DNA of 64,000 bases from Laspinema palackyanum D2c (GTDB lineage: Bacteria > Cyanobacteriota > Cyanobacteriia > Cyanobacteriales > Laspinemataceae), in NCBI RefSeq assembly GCF_025370875.1, contig NZ_JAMXFD010000007.1:184356-248355 (forward strand), in the 5' to 3' direction. The notes under the pieces are model-generated. The model did no database searches and was not told where the DNA came from. It was given only the letters and a program-made list of their open reading frames with translations. Of the stretch, positions 63,612 through 64,000 are shown in pieces (position 1 is the stretch's first letter; the number at the start of each line of letters is the position of its first letter). The translations under genes and the position numbers were made by a program.

Positions 63612-64000
63612 ATGAGTAAAACGAGCGAGACCGGGAACCGATGCGAGTCCAGTGTCAAAGTGGGAATATTGCACTCCCTAAGTGGGACGATGGCAATTGG
63701 AGAAGCATCCCTCAAAGATGCGGAACTGATGGCGATCGCCGAAATTAATGCTGCTGGAGGTGTACTGGGAAAACCCATAGAACCCGTGATTGAAGATGGA
63801 GCATCTTTACCTGCCCAATTCGCTCAAAAAGCTCGCAAGCTCATCCAACAGGAGCAAGTGGTGACGATTTTTGGGGGATGGTCTTCCGCCTCTCGCAAAG
63901 CCGTTCTCCCGGTTTTAGAGGAGTTTAATGCCCAACTCTGGTATCCGGTAGAATATGAAGGACTCGAATCTTCTCCGCACATTTTCTACACCGGCATCTG
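63612..64000 (+). CDS. UrtA-like periplasmic-binding domain protein (5' part, cut by window end)
   Basis: The first 129 residues of a type I binding-protein domain (Peripla_BP_5). They closely follow urea-binding Urt[61 protein letters not shown] and [20 protein letters not shown]. There is no signal peptide: the frame starts [18 protein letters not shown] and no membrane segment lies upstream. In cyanobacteria such signal-less UrtA/AmiC-like domains are often the input part of sensor kinases or cyclases, so the gene may continue into a signalling domain. The rest is outside the window. Confidence 0.8.
   Translation, partial: MSKTSETGNRCESSVKVGILHSLSGTMAIGEASLKDAELMAIAEINAAGGVLGKPIEPVIEDGASLPAQFAQKARKLIQQEQVVTIFGGWSSASRKAVLPVLEEFNAQLWYPVEYEGLESSPHIFYTGI

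Overview
The window looks like chromosomal DNA of a filamentous, Oscillatoriales-type cyanobacterium. The evidence is dense GCGATCGC (HIP1) octamers inside and between genes, and a cyanobacterial gene set: NdhM, a helical carotenoid protein, NDC1/NdbB-type NDH-2, group-2 sigma factor SigC, cyanobacterial Fur, and DUF2811, DUF4278, DUF4394 and DUF4114 proteins. Repeat-rich intergenic DNA also fits. The genus (for example Oscillatoria/Laspinema-like) is inference only.

Layout. 1-10 kb: an OmpR-type response regulator, DUF2811, then about 0.9 kb of non-coding DNA with clustered DnaA-box-like 9-mers, a 21-bp inverted repeat and an AT-rich flank (candidate oriC). A membrane Ser/Thr kinase, a decayed gene with an in-frame stop, small exported and TPR proteins, and succinate dehydrogenase flavoprotein (sdhA) follow. 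10-19 kb: a giant DUF4347/FG-GAP/DUF4114/RTX protein, a TPR protein and a frameshifted IS200/IS605-type tnpB. 19-30 kb: a conserved hypothetical, a homocysteine biosynthesis (DUF39) protein, an AI-2E/PerM permease, a PstS-like binding protein, a DUF4394 protein, a C39-like peptidase, an NDC1-like quinone reductase with a HAD hydrolase, and DUF4278. 30-38.5 kb: a 143-bp tandem array abutting an ADP-ribosylglycohydrolase gene, a possible PD-(D/E)XK protein, tRNA-Pro(CGG), lipA-gpsA, sigC and fur. 38.5-50 kb: a PG-binding protein, a response regulator/histidine kinase hybrid, a helical carotenoid protein, a 1699-aa PAS/GAF histidine kinase and a NarL-type regulator. 50-57 kb: a same-strand run of YihY/BrkB permease, hydrophilin-like protein, Dps, exported protein, DJ-1/PfpI fused to a four-helix domain, and an EcsC/TerB-like protein. 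57-64 kb: ndhM divergent from a PP2C phosphatase, a CHASE-adenylate cyclase, and the start of an UrtA-like receptor cut by the window edge.

How the genes fit together. Signal transduction dominates: a Ser/Thr kinase, a PP2C phosphatase, two histidine kinases, two free response regulators, a class III cyclase and two global regulators (SigC, Fur). A second theme is redox and photo-oxidative protection: Dps, DJ-1 fusion, carotenoid protein, NDC1, NdhM, SdhA and Fur. The 50.7-56.6 kb run is the best candidate for a co-functioning stress locus, although gaps of roughly 90-320 bp argue for several transcripts.

Non-coding DNA is rich in palindromic dispersed repeats: an AACGACTAAAGTCGTT family, a GGGAGCATCTTGCTCCC family, an AACCGGGTTTCTT family and nested hairpins. 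These explain much of the space between genes.
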